64,000 nt of DNA from a bacterium (GTDB lineage Bacteria; Krumholzibacteriota; Krumholzibacteriia; LZORAL124-64-63): NCBI GenBank assembly GCA_024231905.1, contig JAAEQC010000033.1, positions 62,001 to 126,000 on the forward strand. The letters run 5' to 3'. The position numbers were made by a program, and so were the translations under genes. The notes below the pieces were generated by a model. It was given only the letters and a program-made list of their open reading frames with translations. It was not told the origin of the DNA and did not search any database. Of the stretch, positions 49,104-57,784 are shown one piece after another (within the stretch, counting starts at the first letter, position 1; the number at the start of each line of letters is the position of its first letter).

Positions 49104-49682
49104 ATGAGAACCGCGATCACGAGCCTGGTGGCCTTCCTGGTCCTGGCGGCCGGCGCCACCACCGCTTCGGCCGAGCGCGTGCCGGTCACCTTCCAGAAAC
49201 ACGGTCTGAGCGGACCCCGATTCGGACTGACCTACGTGCCCGGAGATACCGAACTCTACCGGCAGTTGAAGGGTGAAGGCATGGACCGGGTGGTCAGCCA
49301 GTTCGGCTGGCACTTCGAGCGCCGGGTCATTCCCAAAGGCGGAGGCCCCCAGTTCGTCGTGGAATTCGTGCCCATGCTGGCCGGTGTGGAGTACGGCAAA
49401 TTCGTGCCCAACTTGACCCTGGCCATGGGCGTGCGCATGCCCGGCGGTTTCGAGTTCGGACTGGGCCCGAACTTCTTCGTCGCCAAGACGCCGGAGGACT
49501 CGCCGGAGATCCGCACCTCGCTGCTCACCGCCGTGGGCAAGAGCTTCGACTACGGCGGGGTCAGCATTCCCATCAACATCGCCCTGGCCACCGCCCCCGT
49601 GGGCACCCGCGTATCCATCATCTTCGGCTACGCCATCGGCAAGACCGAGCGGCCCGCAGTGGCCGCCGTGACGGAGAGGTGA
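49104..49682 (+). CDS. Exported protein, possibly outer-membrane beta-barrel
   Basis: A 192-residue protein with a signal peptide (AITSLVAFLVLAAGATTASA). The mature part alternates hydrophobic and polar residues in short strands (QFVVEFVPMLAGVEYGKFVPNLTLAMGVRM, FEFGLGPNFFVA, VSIIFGYAIG), which suggests a small membrane beta-barrel or lipocalin-like barrel, but I recognise no family. AAGGAG lies six bases before the ATG. A lipoprotein gene follows three bases after its stop, so the two are co-expressed. Confidence 0.65.
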   Translation: MRTAITSLVAFLVLAAGATTASAERVPVTFQKHGLSGPRFGLTYVPGDTELYRQLKGEGMDRVVSQFGWHFERRVIPKGGGPQFVVEFVPMLAGVEYGKFVPNLTLAMGVRMPGGFEFGLGPNFFVAKTPEDSPEIRTSLLTAVGKSFDYGGVSIPINIALATAPVGTRVSIIFGYAIGKTERPAVAAVTER

Positions 49683-49685
49683 ATC

Positions 49686-50936
49686 ATGAAAAGCTTCGAC
49701 CGTGTCCTCGTCGCCGTCTTGACCCTGTTCGCGCTCGGCCTCGTCGGCTGTACCGACGACCCCGTGTCACCCGTCGCAAGCGATGCGCCTGACCCTTTCG
49801 ACGTGGCAGCCGAGAAGGGCATTCCCGTCGTCGAACGCCACGGCGGCGCCCCGCCCGCCGGCCTGGTGGAATTCACCGCCGGACAGCGAACCGTGGAGTG
49901 CTGGCCCTACACAGGCACCGCTCTCGACAGCGAACCCAGCGACCCGGTGAGTCTCGTCATGCTGGGCGAGGCTGATCCGGTGGCCATACGCGAAGCCCTG
50001 CTCTCCCTTGACGGCGACCGGACTGCCTACGGTTTCCCGGCCGTCTACCCCTTCGATCAGCCCTGGCGCGACTGCATCGGCGGCTCCGCCCAGGCGACCT
50101 GGGAGGCGGACGTGGGCTGGACAGGGGGAACCATCCAGTTGACCGTCGGCGACTTCGAGCCCCTGCGCTTCCACCTGCGGCTCTTCGCCGTCGATGATGG
50201 GCTCACTCTGGCCGCGGCCCATTTCGAGGTCCTCGTCACCGGCACCACCGACCACCAGGTCCTGAGCTGGGAACTGGCCGAACAGTTCGTGGTGGCGGAC
50301 CTGATGCGGGCCGGCGTCCTCGCCGCGCCGCCGGTTCCCACGGAGGTCATCACCGCCGCCCCGTCGTTCCGGATCATCCCGGCCATGATCTACAACATGC
50401 TGCCGCCGGAACTCACGGCCCTCACCGGCGGTCCGCCGGCGCCGGTCGCCACGGACGTTCCCCTGGACAATGACGGGCGGGCCACGGTGGTCACCCTCGC
50501 CGACCTGCCGGCGCCCACTCCCTGCAGCGTCGCTCTCACCCACACGGCGGTCTTCGACCAGTTCGTGCCCCGGCCCTACTGCAGCACGGGACCGGCTGAC
50601 TGGCTGCAGGTCACCGGCGATGTGGTCTTCGAGGCCGCGGTGGACGTCGATGTGAACGGTAGCTACCGGGTGCGAACGGGTTACGAGGGCCATCTCACGG
50701 TTGTCCCCGTGAATCCCGCGACCGGCGAGGTCCTCGCCGAACCGTTCCCGGCCTGTGTGAAGGGGCGCCAATCCGGACGGACGGGCACCCGACGTGATTT
50801 CCTCACGGCCAGCGATCGCATGCTCACCCACGAGACGGACGGTGCGCAGATCAACACCACCCGCCTCACCGTCCGCGATCCCGGCCGGGACCGGTACCGC
50901 GGCTTCGTGCGCTGCATCGACGCGGAGGTGTTCTGA
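49686..50936 (+). CDS. Putative lipoprotein of unknown function
   Basis: A 416-residue protein with lipoprotein signal ending LGLVGC. The mature chain has no family I recognise; it contains two Cys-flanked stretches (VECWPYTG, WRDCIGGSAQATWEADVGWTGG) and mostly beta-rich sequence in the middle (LTVGDFEPLRFHLRLFAV). It follows the exported barrel-like protein by three bases and probably shares its transcript and location at the cell envelope. The gap downstream, before the sensor kinase gene, holds a perfect 11-bp-stem hairpin. Confidence 0.6.
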   Translation: MKSFDRVLVAVLTLFALGLVGCTDDPVSPVASDAPDPFDVAAEKGIPVVERHGGAPPAGLVEFTAGQRTVECWPYTGTALDSEPSDPVSLVMLGEADPVAIREALLSLDGDRTAYGFPAVYPFDQPWRDCIGGSAQATWEADVGWTGGTIQLTVGDFEPLRFHLRLFAVDDGLTLAAAHFEVLVTGTTDHQVLSWELAEQFVVADLMRAGVLAAPPVPTEVITAAPSFRIIPAMIYNMLPPELTALTGGPPAPVATDVPLDNDGRATVVTLADLPAPTPCSVALTHTAVFDQFVPRPYCSTGPADWLQVTGDVVFEAAVDVDVNGSYRVRTGYEGHLTVVPVNPATGEVLAEPFPACVKGRQSGRTGTRRDFLTASDRMLTHETDGAQINTTRLTVRDPGRDRYRGFVRCIDAEVF

Positions 50937-50962
50937 TCGTCGACCGCCGAGCGGCACCAAGG

Positions 50963-50995
50963 GCAGACGCCGGATTCGCCGGCGTCTGCTACAAT
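50963..50995 (+). promoter_or_regulatory. Perfect hairpin directly followed by TACAAT, before the sensor kinase gene
   Basis: GCAGACGCCGG (50963-50973) and CCGGCGTCTGC (50979-50989) form an 11-bp stem over ATTCG. TACAAT follows at 50990-50995, seven to twelve bases before the ATG at 51002. There is no T-tract, so a classical terminator is not indicated. If TACAAT is a -10 hexamer, transcription would begin at about the ATG, giving a leaderless mRNA, which would fit the lack of a Shine-Dalgarno sequence. No -35 match is seen. Confidence 0.35.
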
Positions 50996-51001
50996 GCCTG
51001 G

Positions 51002-53323
51002 ATGAACACCGTCAGACACAGGCTGCCGCCATGGTGGCTCGTGGTGGTCACGGCCGCATCCCTATGCCTCTACGTGCGGGGGTTCATCCTCCAGTCCCGG
51101 GTTTCCGTCCTGCCCGCGGACCTGGATCCGGCCTCCTGGTCGTATCCAGCGCTGGTCGAGGGTACTGCTGCCGGCGATCCCGGGGAACTCCGCTTCCTGG
51201 TGGAGGGGCGACCGGCGGGCGCGAACCTGGCGGTGGTCACGGCGGACGGCGCCGTCCTTACGGCGGTGCCGGTGCCCGCCAACTCGGCCGCCTACCTGGC
51301 CGTGACCGGATTCAGCGGCGCCTGCTTCTGGCTCGTCTGCGCCGGAATTTTTCTGCCGCGCTATCGGGAGCGCCACGTGCCGGGGTTCTTCTGGATCCTG
51401 ATCATGTACGGGGGCGCGGTGGCCATCGGCGGAGTCTTCTACCAGCCCGACCCGGCCACCCCCGACCTGGTCTTCGGACTGCTCCAGCTCACCTGTCTCG
51501 GCGCCCTGCCACCGGTTTTTCTGCACCTGACCCTGACCTTCCCCGAACGGCACCTCCCCCGCGCCCGTGCCCGTTGGTTCGTGCTTACTGTCTCGCTCCC
51601 GGCGGCCGCGCTGGTCGTCTGGCAAGCCATGGTCTTCCTGCGGTACTTCCGCAATCCCGGACCTCCCATGGCCGGCGCGCTCGCCCCGCCCCAGGTAGTG
51701 GCCGACGTGGTCATGCTCGTCACCGTGGCCATCGCCTTCGGCTTCCTCATCCGCAATCTACGGCGACTGGGCCGCACGCGTCCGGGCAAGCAGGCCCGCT
51801 GGCTGGCCTGGGGTTTCGCCGTGGGCGCGGCGCCCTACCTCCTGTTGCGAACCCTGCCCCAGTTGCTGGGACTGACGCCGCCGTTGCCTGCCGGCGCCGA
51901 CCGCATTCTCGAACTGGCCGTCCCCTTGTCCTTCGTGTTCGCCGTGGTGTGGGACCGATTGCTGGACATCGACGTGATCATCCGGCGCAGCCTCCTGTAC
52001 ACGGGCATCGCCGCAGCTTTGGTCGTCCTGCTGGTGGCCCCGGCGTTGATCCTGCTCGGACGCCTGGACGTGGCCCCACCGGTGCGTCCGGCACTCGTCC
52101 TGCTGGGCACGGGGCTCCTGGCCGGCTTTGCCTACCTGCCTCTGCGCCGGCGACTCGGACGAATCGTGGACCGGCTGTTCTTCGGTCTCGGCCACGACTC
52201 CGGAGAACGCCTGGAGCGGTTGCGGGAGAAGTTGGCCGACTGCAACGACCAGGCGGAAGTGGACCAGGCCCTGTTGGCAGCCTTGGGTGCGAGCCTTGCC
52301 TGCGATCTCCGGGGCGTCGAGGACCTACCGGATCCAACGCCATGGCAGGAGACCTGGAGCGACTCCGGAGCGCCGGGCACGCGACCGCTGCCGGACGCCT
52401 GGCGCGCACGCGGATTCGTCCTGGGTCGCCGTCTCGGGCGTCCCGCGGGCCCGGACGCCGCTCTGCTCGTCGGGCCGCGGCGCAGCGGGCGGGCCTACGT
52501 GGCCGAGGATCTCGCATTCCTGGTCCAGGCCGTCGCCGAAGCCGAGGACGCCGCCGCCCGCGTCCAGTTGCGGATCGCAGCCGCCGAGGAAGCAGCTGCC
52601 CGGCGCCGCCTCGACGAACTGAACCGCCTCAAGAGCGATTTCCTGGCCCAGGTCGCCCACGACCTCCGCACACCGGTCACATCGGCCACGTGGTCCGTCC
52701 GCAACCTGCTGGACGGCCTGGCCGGCGATCTCGAACCGCGTCAACGCGAGTACCTCGAATCGGTCCGGGACGCCATGGGCCAACTGGACGGACTGGTGGA
52801 GAACCTCGTCCAGGTCAGCCGGCTCGAACGTGTCGCCGTGGAAGCGCGACCGGAAACGTTGGACCTGGTGCCTTGCGTCGAGCAGGCCGTCTCGGTCGTC
52901 CGACCTCTGGCTGAAGCCGGCGGAGTGGTCATCGAACTGGCCGCGCCGGAAGCGGTCCAGGCAGCCGTGGACCGGGAGAAATTGCTCATCGTCCTGGTGA
53001 ATGTCCTCGACAATGCCGTCAAGTATTCGCCGCCGGACGGGCGCATCGAAGTCGCCTGCCGGACCGTTGGCGACGAGGCGGAGATCAGCGTCCGCGACCA
53101 CGGACCTGGCCTGCGTGGCGTAGCGGACCCGTTCACCAAGTTCGCCCAGGGTCGGAGTAGCCCCCACTCCTCACGGCGGGGATTCGGGCTCGGGCTCTAC
53201 GTGGTCAGACAGTACGTGGAATTGATGGGCGGTTCGGTCGACAGCGGCGACGCCGACGGCGGTGGCGCCATCTTCGGCTTGCGCCTGCGATCCACCGCAC
53301 AGACCGGGAGGGTTTCCCCGTGA
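51002..53323 (+). CDS. Membrane sensor histidine kinase with multi-helix N-terminal sensor
   Basis: A 773-residue protein. The first helix (WWLVVVTAASLCLYVRGFIL) is followed by an extracytoplasmic or PDZ-like segment (about 30-95) and then seven to eight helices up to about 375. A degenerate GAF-like region (about 400-520) precedes the kinase core: the phosphoacceptor His in FLAQVAHDLRTPVTSATWSV, N-box VNVLDNAVKYSPP, G1 DHGPGL and G2 GFGLGLYVV. It is typical of sensor kinases paired with NtrC-type regulators. The stop overlaps the regulator's GTG by four bases, so they are a translationally coupled pair. The signal is unknown. No Shine-Dalgarno sequence precedes the start. Confidence 0.9.
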   Translation: MNTVRHRLPPWWLVVVTAASLCLYVRGFILQSRVSVLPADLDPASWSYPALVEGTAAGDPGELRFLVEGRPAGANLAVVTADGAVLTAVPVPANSAAYLAVTGFSGACFWLVCAGIFLPRYRERHVPGFFWILIMYGGAVAIGGVFYQPDPATPDLVFGLLQLTCLGALPPVFLHLTLTFPERHLPRARARWFVLTVSLPAAALVVWQAMVFLRYFRNPGPPMAGALAPPQVVADVVMLVTVAIAFGFLIRNLRRLGRTRPGKQARWLAWGFAVGAAPYLLLRTLPQLLGLTPPLPAGADRILELAVPLSFVFAVVWDRLLDIDVIIRRSLLYTGIAAALVVLLVAPALILLGRLDVAPPVRPALVLLGTGLLAGFAYLPLRRRLGRIVDRLFFGLGHDSGERLERLREKLADCNDQAEVDQALLAALGASLACDLRGVEDLPDPTPWQETWSDSGAPGTRPLPDAWRARGFVLGRRLGRPAGPDAALLVGPRRSGRAYVAEDLAFLVQAVAEAEDAAARVQLRIAAAEEAAARRRLDELNRLKSDFLAQVAHDLRTPVTSATWSVRNLLDGLAGDLEPRQREYLESVRDAMGQLDGLVENLVQVSRLERVAVEARPETLDLVPCVEQAVSVVRPLAEAGGVVIELAAPEAVQAAVDREKLLIVLVNVLDNAVKYSPPDGRIEVACRTVGDEAEISVRDHGPGLRGVADPFTKFAQGRSSPHSSRRGFGLGLYVVRQYVELMGGSVDSGDADGGGAIFGLRLRSTAQTGRVSP

Positions 53324-54681
53324 GAGCCACTGTCCTCATCGTCGACGACGATCCGGGTCTCTGCCGCGCCTTGGCGGACCGCTTCGAATTCTGGGGCCAC
53401 CGGCCCGCGACGGCGGCCGACGGCATCGCGGCGCGAGCGGTCCTGGCCAAGCAGGCCTTCGATCTCGTGCTGTTGGACCTGTCCATGCCCGGCCTGTCGG
53501 GGCTGGAACTGCTGGCCGCCCTCCGCGCCGACGGCTGCACGTCCGACGTGATCGTGCTCACGGCCCACAGCTCGGTGGAGGCGGCAGTGGAGGCGGTCAA
53601 GCTCGGCGCCGAGGACTTCCTCACCAAGCCCACGGACTTCGACCTGTTGCAGAAGACCGTCGACCGCTGTCTCGACCGGCGCCGGTTGGACCGCGTGGCC
53701 CGGGCCGCGACGGCCAGGTCCGGTGGCCTGGTGGTCGGAGCTTCGACAGGCATGGCCCGGCTGGTGGCCACGGCGGAGCGAGCTGCAGCCGCGCCCACGA
53801 CTCTCCTGATACGAGGCGAAAGCGGCACGGGCAAACAGGTCCTGGCCGAGCACGTCCACGCGGTGAGCGACCGCGAAAGCGGCCCCTTCGTCCACGTGAA
53901 CTGCGTGGCCATCAGCGACGACCTGGTGGAGTCGACGCTCTTCGGCCACGAGCGGGGCGCCTTCACGGGCGCGGTCGAACGCAAGCGGGGCCGGCTCGAG
54001 ACCGCGGCCGGCGGCACGGCCTTCCTGGACGAGATCGGCGACGTGAGCACCGGCCTCCAAACCAAGCTGCTCCGTTTCCTGGAGACCGGGGAGTTCGAGC
54101 GCGTGGGCGGCAACCAGACCATCCACGTGGACTGCCGCATCGTGGCCGCCACCAACCGGGATCTGATCGCCGCGGTCGCGGCCGGGGAATTTCGCGAGGA
54201 TCTCTATTACCGCCTGAATGTCATCGAACTGGTGATTCCACCCCTGCGCGAACGACCCGACGACGTCGAGCCACTGGCCCACCACTTCCTGGACCAGCTG
54301 GCCGGCGACCTGAAGCGGCCCGGCCTCGAGTTCGCGCCGGACACCCTGGCGGCCCTGCGCACCTGCCGCTGGCCGGGTAACGTGCGCCACCTGCGCAACG
54401 TGGTCGAACGGATGGCTGTGCTCTCGCCGGGCAACGTGCTCACACCCGAGTTGCTGCCTGCCGAGGTGACGGCCGCACCGGACGAAGCGGAGGTCATCTC
54501 CTCCGGCCTCTCCTACAAGGAAGCCGTGCGGCTCTTCAAGCGGAGCTTCGTGCAACGGGCCCTGGCCGCGGCCGGCGGGAACCAGACCCGTGCGGCCGAG
54601 ACCCTCGGGCTGCGCCGGAGCTACTTGAATCGACTGATCCACGGTTTCGATGAGGAGCCCGGTGACGACGGCCCGACTTGA
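53320..54681 (+). CDS. NtrC-family sigma-54-dependent response regulator
   Basis: A 453-residue regulator with complete architecture: receiver domain with D53 in LLDLSMPG and Lys in FLTKPTD; sigma-54 AAA+ domain (about 138-365) with Walker A GESGTGKQ, the sigma-54 contact loop GERGAFTGA, Walker B GTAFLDEIGD and RIVAATNRDL; and a Fis-type helix-turn-helix at the C-terminus (NQTRAAETLGLRRSYLNRLIHG). It would activate sigma-54 promoters when phosphorylated by the upstream kinase, with whose gene it overlaps. Targets cannot be told; no -24/-12 promoter (GGnnnnnTGC) was recognised nearby. Confidence 0.94.
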   Translation: MRATVLIVDDDPGLCRALADRFEFWGHRPATAADGIAARAVLAKQAFDLVLLDLSMPGLSGLELLAALRADGCTSDVIVLTAHSSVEAAVEAVKLGAEDFLTKPTDFDLLQKTVDRCLDRRRLDRVARAATARSGGLVVGASTGMARLVATAERAAAAPTTLLIRGESGTGKQVLAEHVHAVSDRESGPFVHVNCVAISDDLVESTLFGHERGAFTGAVERKRGRLETAAGGTAFLDEIGDVSTGLQTKLLRFLETGEFERVGGNQTIHVDCRIVAATNRDLIAAVAAGEFREDLYYRLNVIELVIPPLRERPDDVEPLAHHFLDQLAGDLKRPGLEFAPDTLAALRTCRWPGNVRHLRNVVERMAVLSPGNVLTPELLPAEVTAAPDEAEVISSGLSYKEAVRLFKRSFVQRALAAAGGNQTRAAETLGLRRSYLNRLIHGFDEEPGDDGPT

Positions 54682-54752
54682 CAAGGCACGGGACCGGGCG
54701 CAACCATCATCGTCGTGCCCGCCCGTCACACCCGCCATCGGAGGCCCACGCG

Positions 54753-55178
54753 GTGAAACCCCAACTCCTGGCCCTGCTCACCGCCATCGCCTGGGGCGTC
54801 GGCGGCTATTTCGAAAAGAAGGGACTCCACCTGGGCGGCCTCCCGCCCCAGCTGGGCATCACCATCCGCACGGCCGTGGCCCTGGTCGTCCTGGGCTTCG
54901 TCTCGGCACCCCACTGGCGCCTGGTGACCCAGGCCGAACCGCGGGCGTTGCTGTACATGGTCCTGGGCGGCGGTGTCCTGGCGGGATCCATCGGCATGCT
55001 GGCCTTCTACGCCGCGCTGAAGGGCGCACCGTTGACGCGGGTCATGCCCATCGCCTTCACCTCACCCCTCTTCGGCGCGGCCCTGGCCCTGACTCTGGGC
55101 GGCGAGCCCCTCACCCTGAAGACGGTACTGGGCATGGTCATGACCGTCGGCGGCATCATCCTGCTGACCGTGGGCTGA
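54753..55178 (+). CDS. Small DMT/EamA-like four-helix membrane protein
   Basis: A 141-residue protein with four to five membrane helices (LLALLTAIAWGVGGYFEKKGL, ITIRTAVALVVLGFV, LYMVLGGGVLAGSIGMLAFYAALKG, and TVLGMVMTVGGIILLTVG). This is one EamA-type repeat, as in single-domain drug/metabolite transporters of the SMR/EamA group that work as dimers. KG-x-P-L-T-R-V-M-P-I before the fourth helix is typical. The GTG start is nine bases after GGAGG. Substrate unknown. It lies 71 bases after the regulator gene. Confidence 0.8.
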   Translation: MKPQLLALLTAIAWGVGGYFEKKGLHLGGLPPQLGITIRTAVALVVLGFVSAPHWRLVTQAEPRALLYMVLGGGVLAGSIGMLAFYAALKGAPLTRVMPIAFTSPLFGAALALTLGGEPLTLKTVLGMVMTVGGIILLTVG

Positions 55179-55221
55179 GCCCTCTACATGGCGATTCTTA
55201 CAGGTTTTGCAGCTTTCGGAT

Positions 55222-55249
55222 TAAAGCGCTCCCTGGTACGCCCCGATAA
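55222..55249 (+). promoter_or_regulatory. Sigma-28 (FliA)-like promoter of the chemoreceptor gene
   Basis: TAAA (55222-55225) and CCCGATAA (55242-55249) resemble the flagellar/chemotaxis promoter TAAA-N15-GCCGATAA; seven of eight -10 bases fit and the spacer is 16 instead of 15. It lies about 50 bases before a chemoreceptor gene, the type of gene normally driven by sigma-28. Confidence 0.5.
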
Positions 55250-55299
55250 GGGACAGGTCATTCCCTTGGAGGCCAGGACCGTGCAACCGGAGGTCATTC

Positions 55300-56796
55300 G
55301 TGGAGACCTATTTGAAGAATATATCGCTCAACCGGAAGATCATGGTCGGCGTCATCCTGCTGCTGGTCCTGTCGGCAGCCGGGGTCGCCAACATGGCCAT
55401 TATCAACCGCGTTCAGTCCGCGGGAGCCAACGCCGTCGACCTGGCCGGACGCCAGCGTATGCTCACCCAGCGCATCAGCAAGACCGTTTGCGAGACCATG
55501 CTCGGTTCGACGCAGCACCGTGACGAGGGCCTGGAAGCGCTGGACCTCTACGAGAAATCCCTGGGCTACCTCACCGCCGGCGGCGAGTCCGACATGGGCC
55601 GCGTTGACCCGGCCACGGACGAAGTCGCCAAGCAGTTGGGTGAAGTCAAGGACCTGTGGCGGCCCTTCCATGAACATGCCCGCACGGCCATGAAATCAGC
55701 CGGCGACATCGACGCCAAGGCCTCCCTCGACTACGTCATCGCCAGGAATGCGGACCTGCTCCGGGCCTCCAACGAGGCCGTTCAACGGATCAAGGCCGGC
55801 AGCGCCCGGCGTTCGCAGATATACATGACGATCCAGTACGTGCTGACCGGTCTGATGACGGCTCTACTCATTAGCGCCCTCTTCTTCGTGCGCCGGTACG
55901 TGACCGGCCCGGTGCTGGCGGCCTCGGATATCTTGACCCTCGGCATCATGGAAGTGGCCTCCGTCGCCGTTCAGACCGCCGAAGGCGCCCAATCCCTGGC
56001 CGAGGGCAGCACGCGCCAGGCGAGTTCCATCGAGAGCACCTCCGCCAGCATGGAGCAGGTGTCGGCCATGACCGCCCGCAACGCCGAGAGCGCCCGCAAG
56101 GCCACCGACATCTCGTCCCGGAACCGGGACCGCGCCAGCGGCGGGGCCGAAGCCATGGAGCGCATGCAGTCGGCCATCAACGAGATCAAGCAGTCCAGCG
56201 ACGAGACGGCGACCATCGTCGGCACCATCGACGAGATCGCCTTCCAGACCAACCTCCTGGCCCTCAACGCCGCCGTCGAGGCAGCCCGCGCCGGCGACGC
56301 CGGCAAGGGCTTCGCCGTGGTGGCTGAAGAGGTACGGAACCTGGCCCTGCGCAGCGCCGCGTCGGCCCGCAGCACCTCCGATCTCATCGCCCAGTCGGTG
56401 GAAAAAGCCAATCGCGGCGTGACCCTCGGCAACGAGGTGAGCACCACTTTCCGGGAAATCGCCGAAGGCAACGCCGAGATGGACACCACCATCGCCGAGA
56501 TCGCCACCGCCAGCGACGAACAGGCGCGCGGCGTCGAAGAGGTCAACCGGATCGTCCTGGCCATGGACTCGGAGACCCAGCGCAACGCCTCCCTCAGTGA
56601 GGAATCGGCGGCCGCCGCCCAGGAGCTGGCCGCCCAGGTAGACAGCCTGGCCGGCACGGCGCGGCACTTCGTGCGGTTGATGAAGGGACGGGAAGCGCAC
56701 ACTGGTCTGAGCGATCTCGGCATCGGCGGGCGCGGCGCCTCGTCCATGGGGCACACCGACCCCGTGGAAGATCTGATCGCTTCGCTGGACAGCTAG
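55300..56796 (+). CDS. Methyl-accepting chemotaxis protein with PilJ-like type IV pilus sensor domain
   Basis: A 498-residue chemoreceptor: first helix about 13-34, a periplasmic sensor domain beginning [14 protein letters not shown] (the PilJ/NIT-like GRQRMLSQR signature), second helix about 175-198, no clear HAMP domain, then the coiled-coil signalling domain with the conserved hairpin tip [39 protein letters not shown]. It would report to CheA in taxis or twitching. The GTG start follows GGAGG by six bases. No other che genes are nearby, and a sigma-28-like promoter is visible upstream. It converges on rex. Confidence 0.92.
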   Translation: METYLKNISLNRKIMVGVILLLVLSAAGVANMAIINRVQSAGANAVDLAGRQRMLTQRISKTVCETMLGSTQHRDEGLEALDLYEKSLGYLTAGGESDMGRVDPATDEVAKQLGEVKDLWRPFHEHARTAMKSAGDIDAKASLDYVIARNADLLRASNEAVQRIKAGSARRSQIYMTIQYVLTGLMTALLISALFFVRRYVTGPVLAASDILTLGIMEVASVAVQTAEGAQSLAEGSTRQASSIESTSASMEQVSAMTARNAESARKATDISSRNRDRASGGAEAMERMQSAINEIKQSSDETATIVGTIDEIAFQTNLLALNAAVEAARAGDAGKGFAVVAEEVRNLALRSAASARSTSDLIAQSVEKANRGVTLGNEVSTTFREIAEGNAEMDTTIAEIATASDEQARGVEEVNRIVLAMDSETQRNASLSEESAAAAQELAAQVDSLAGTARHFVRLMKGREAHTGLSDLGIGGRGASSMGHTDPVEDLIASLDS

Positions 56797-56820
56797 ATTC
56801 CCGCCGGAATGCACAGCACG

Positions 56821-56846
56821 GCCGGACGGTTCATTCCCCGTCCGGC
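56821..56846. terminator. Hairpin between the convergent MCP and rex genes
   Basis: GCCGGACGG (56821-56829) pairs perfectly with CCGTCCGGC (56838-56846) over an 8-base loop; it spans the rex stop codon. No U-tract follows on either strand, so it is a candidate bidirectional, weak terminator. Confidence 0.4.
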
Positions 56847-57511
56847 TTGCTCGCCTTCTTCCGCGCCGCCTTGACGGCGCAGTTCACCTTGAAACTGAGG
56901 GACATGATGCCCACGGCCAGGCGTTCGTTGCGCACGATGACGCCCTCGGGAACCTTCAGGTCCGTGGGCGCGAAGTTGAAAATGCCGACGACGCCCGCCG
57001 CCACCAACCGGTCCGTGACCGCCTGGGCCGCCGTGGCCGGCACGGTCAGGATGGCGATGCGGATCCCCTCACGACCGATGACGGTCTCGATCTCGTCCAT
57101 GTCCAGGACGGGCTGCCCCCGGATCTCCAGGCCGATGAGCTTGGGATTGACGTCGAAGATCCCCTGCACCGGAAAGCCGTGCATCTCCAGGTTCTGGTAA
57201 TTGGCCAAGGCCTGTCCGAGATGGCCGGCGCCCACGATGGCCGTGGGTTGGGGCTCCGAGATGCCGATGATCTGCTCCAGGGCCGGCACGAGTTTGTTGA
57301 CCTGGTAGGGCCGACCGGGCCGGCTGAAGCCGCCGAAGTAATGGAAATCGTGGCGCAGTTGGCTGGCCTTGATGTCCAGAGATTCGGCCAATTGGCGGCT
57401 GGAAACGTCCTCCACCCCGATGGCCTGCAACAGCTTGAGCTTTTCCAGGTACAGGGGCAGGCGGTGGATGGTGGCGTCGGGTACGTCGCAGGTGCGGCGG
57501 TTCTTCTTCAC
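56831..57511 (-). CDS. rex: Redox-sensing transcriptional repressor Rex
   Basis: A 226-residue homodimeric repressor that binds DNA at low NADH/NAD ratio. An N-terminal winged helix (SSRQLAESLDIKASQLRHDFHYFGGF) is followed by an NAD(H)-binding Rossmann domain with VGAGHLGQALANY (94-99 core) and a C-terminal swapped helix containing MSLSFKVNCAVKAARK. GTG 57511 is chosen because GGAG lies six bases upstream and the domain begins directly; the frame runs on as an antisense shadow of gatE. A Rex-box-like sequence lies about 100 bases upstream, so it may regulate itself and the divergent gatE-gatD. Confidence 0.93.
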   Translation of the reverse strand: MKKNRRTCDVPDATIHRLPLYLEKLKLLQAIGVEDVSSRQLAESLDIKASQLRHDFHYFGGFSRPGRPYQVNKLVPALEQIIGISEPQPTAIVGAGHLGQALANYQNLEMHGFPVQGIFDVNPKLIGLEIRGQPVLDMDEIETVIGREGIRIAILTVPATAAQAVTDRLVAAGVVGIFNFAPTDLKVPEGVIVRNERLAVGIMSLSFKVNCAVKAARKKASKPDGE

Positions 57512-57605
57512 GAGATTCTCCGCTTCGCTGGTCTCTTCGCAGCGCCGGGGGGGAGTCGCCGGCGGTGTCAATTGATTAACGTCTAAGCGAGAAATCGCCT
57601 CGCTT

Positions 57606-57623
57606 CTGTCAAGTTTTTCACAG
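57606..57623. promoter_or_regulatory. Rex-operator-like site in the rex/gatE gap
   Basis: CTGTCAAGTTTTTCACAG matches the Rex consensus TTGTGAAnnnnTTCACAA with arms differing at one internal position. A second half-site CTGTGAA lies at 57639-57645. A separate dyad, AAGCGAG/CTCGCTT (57585-57605), directly abuts the site. All sit between rex and gatE and so could control both. Confidence 0.6.
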
Positions 57624-57784
57624 CCTACCATAGCCAACCTGTGAAATTTCGTCAACCCTGGACGGCGCAAGGGACCGGAGCCGGCCCAGGTGGGCAACCA
57701 CAGGAATATCTGGAGCTTTGGGAAGCGGATCCATATCTTAGCCCGGTCGCCACCACGCCATCCTCGTGAGGACCGGTCCCGCCC

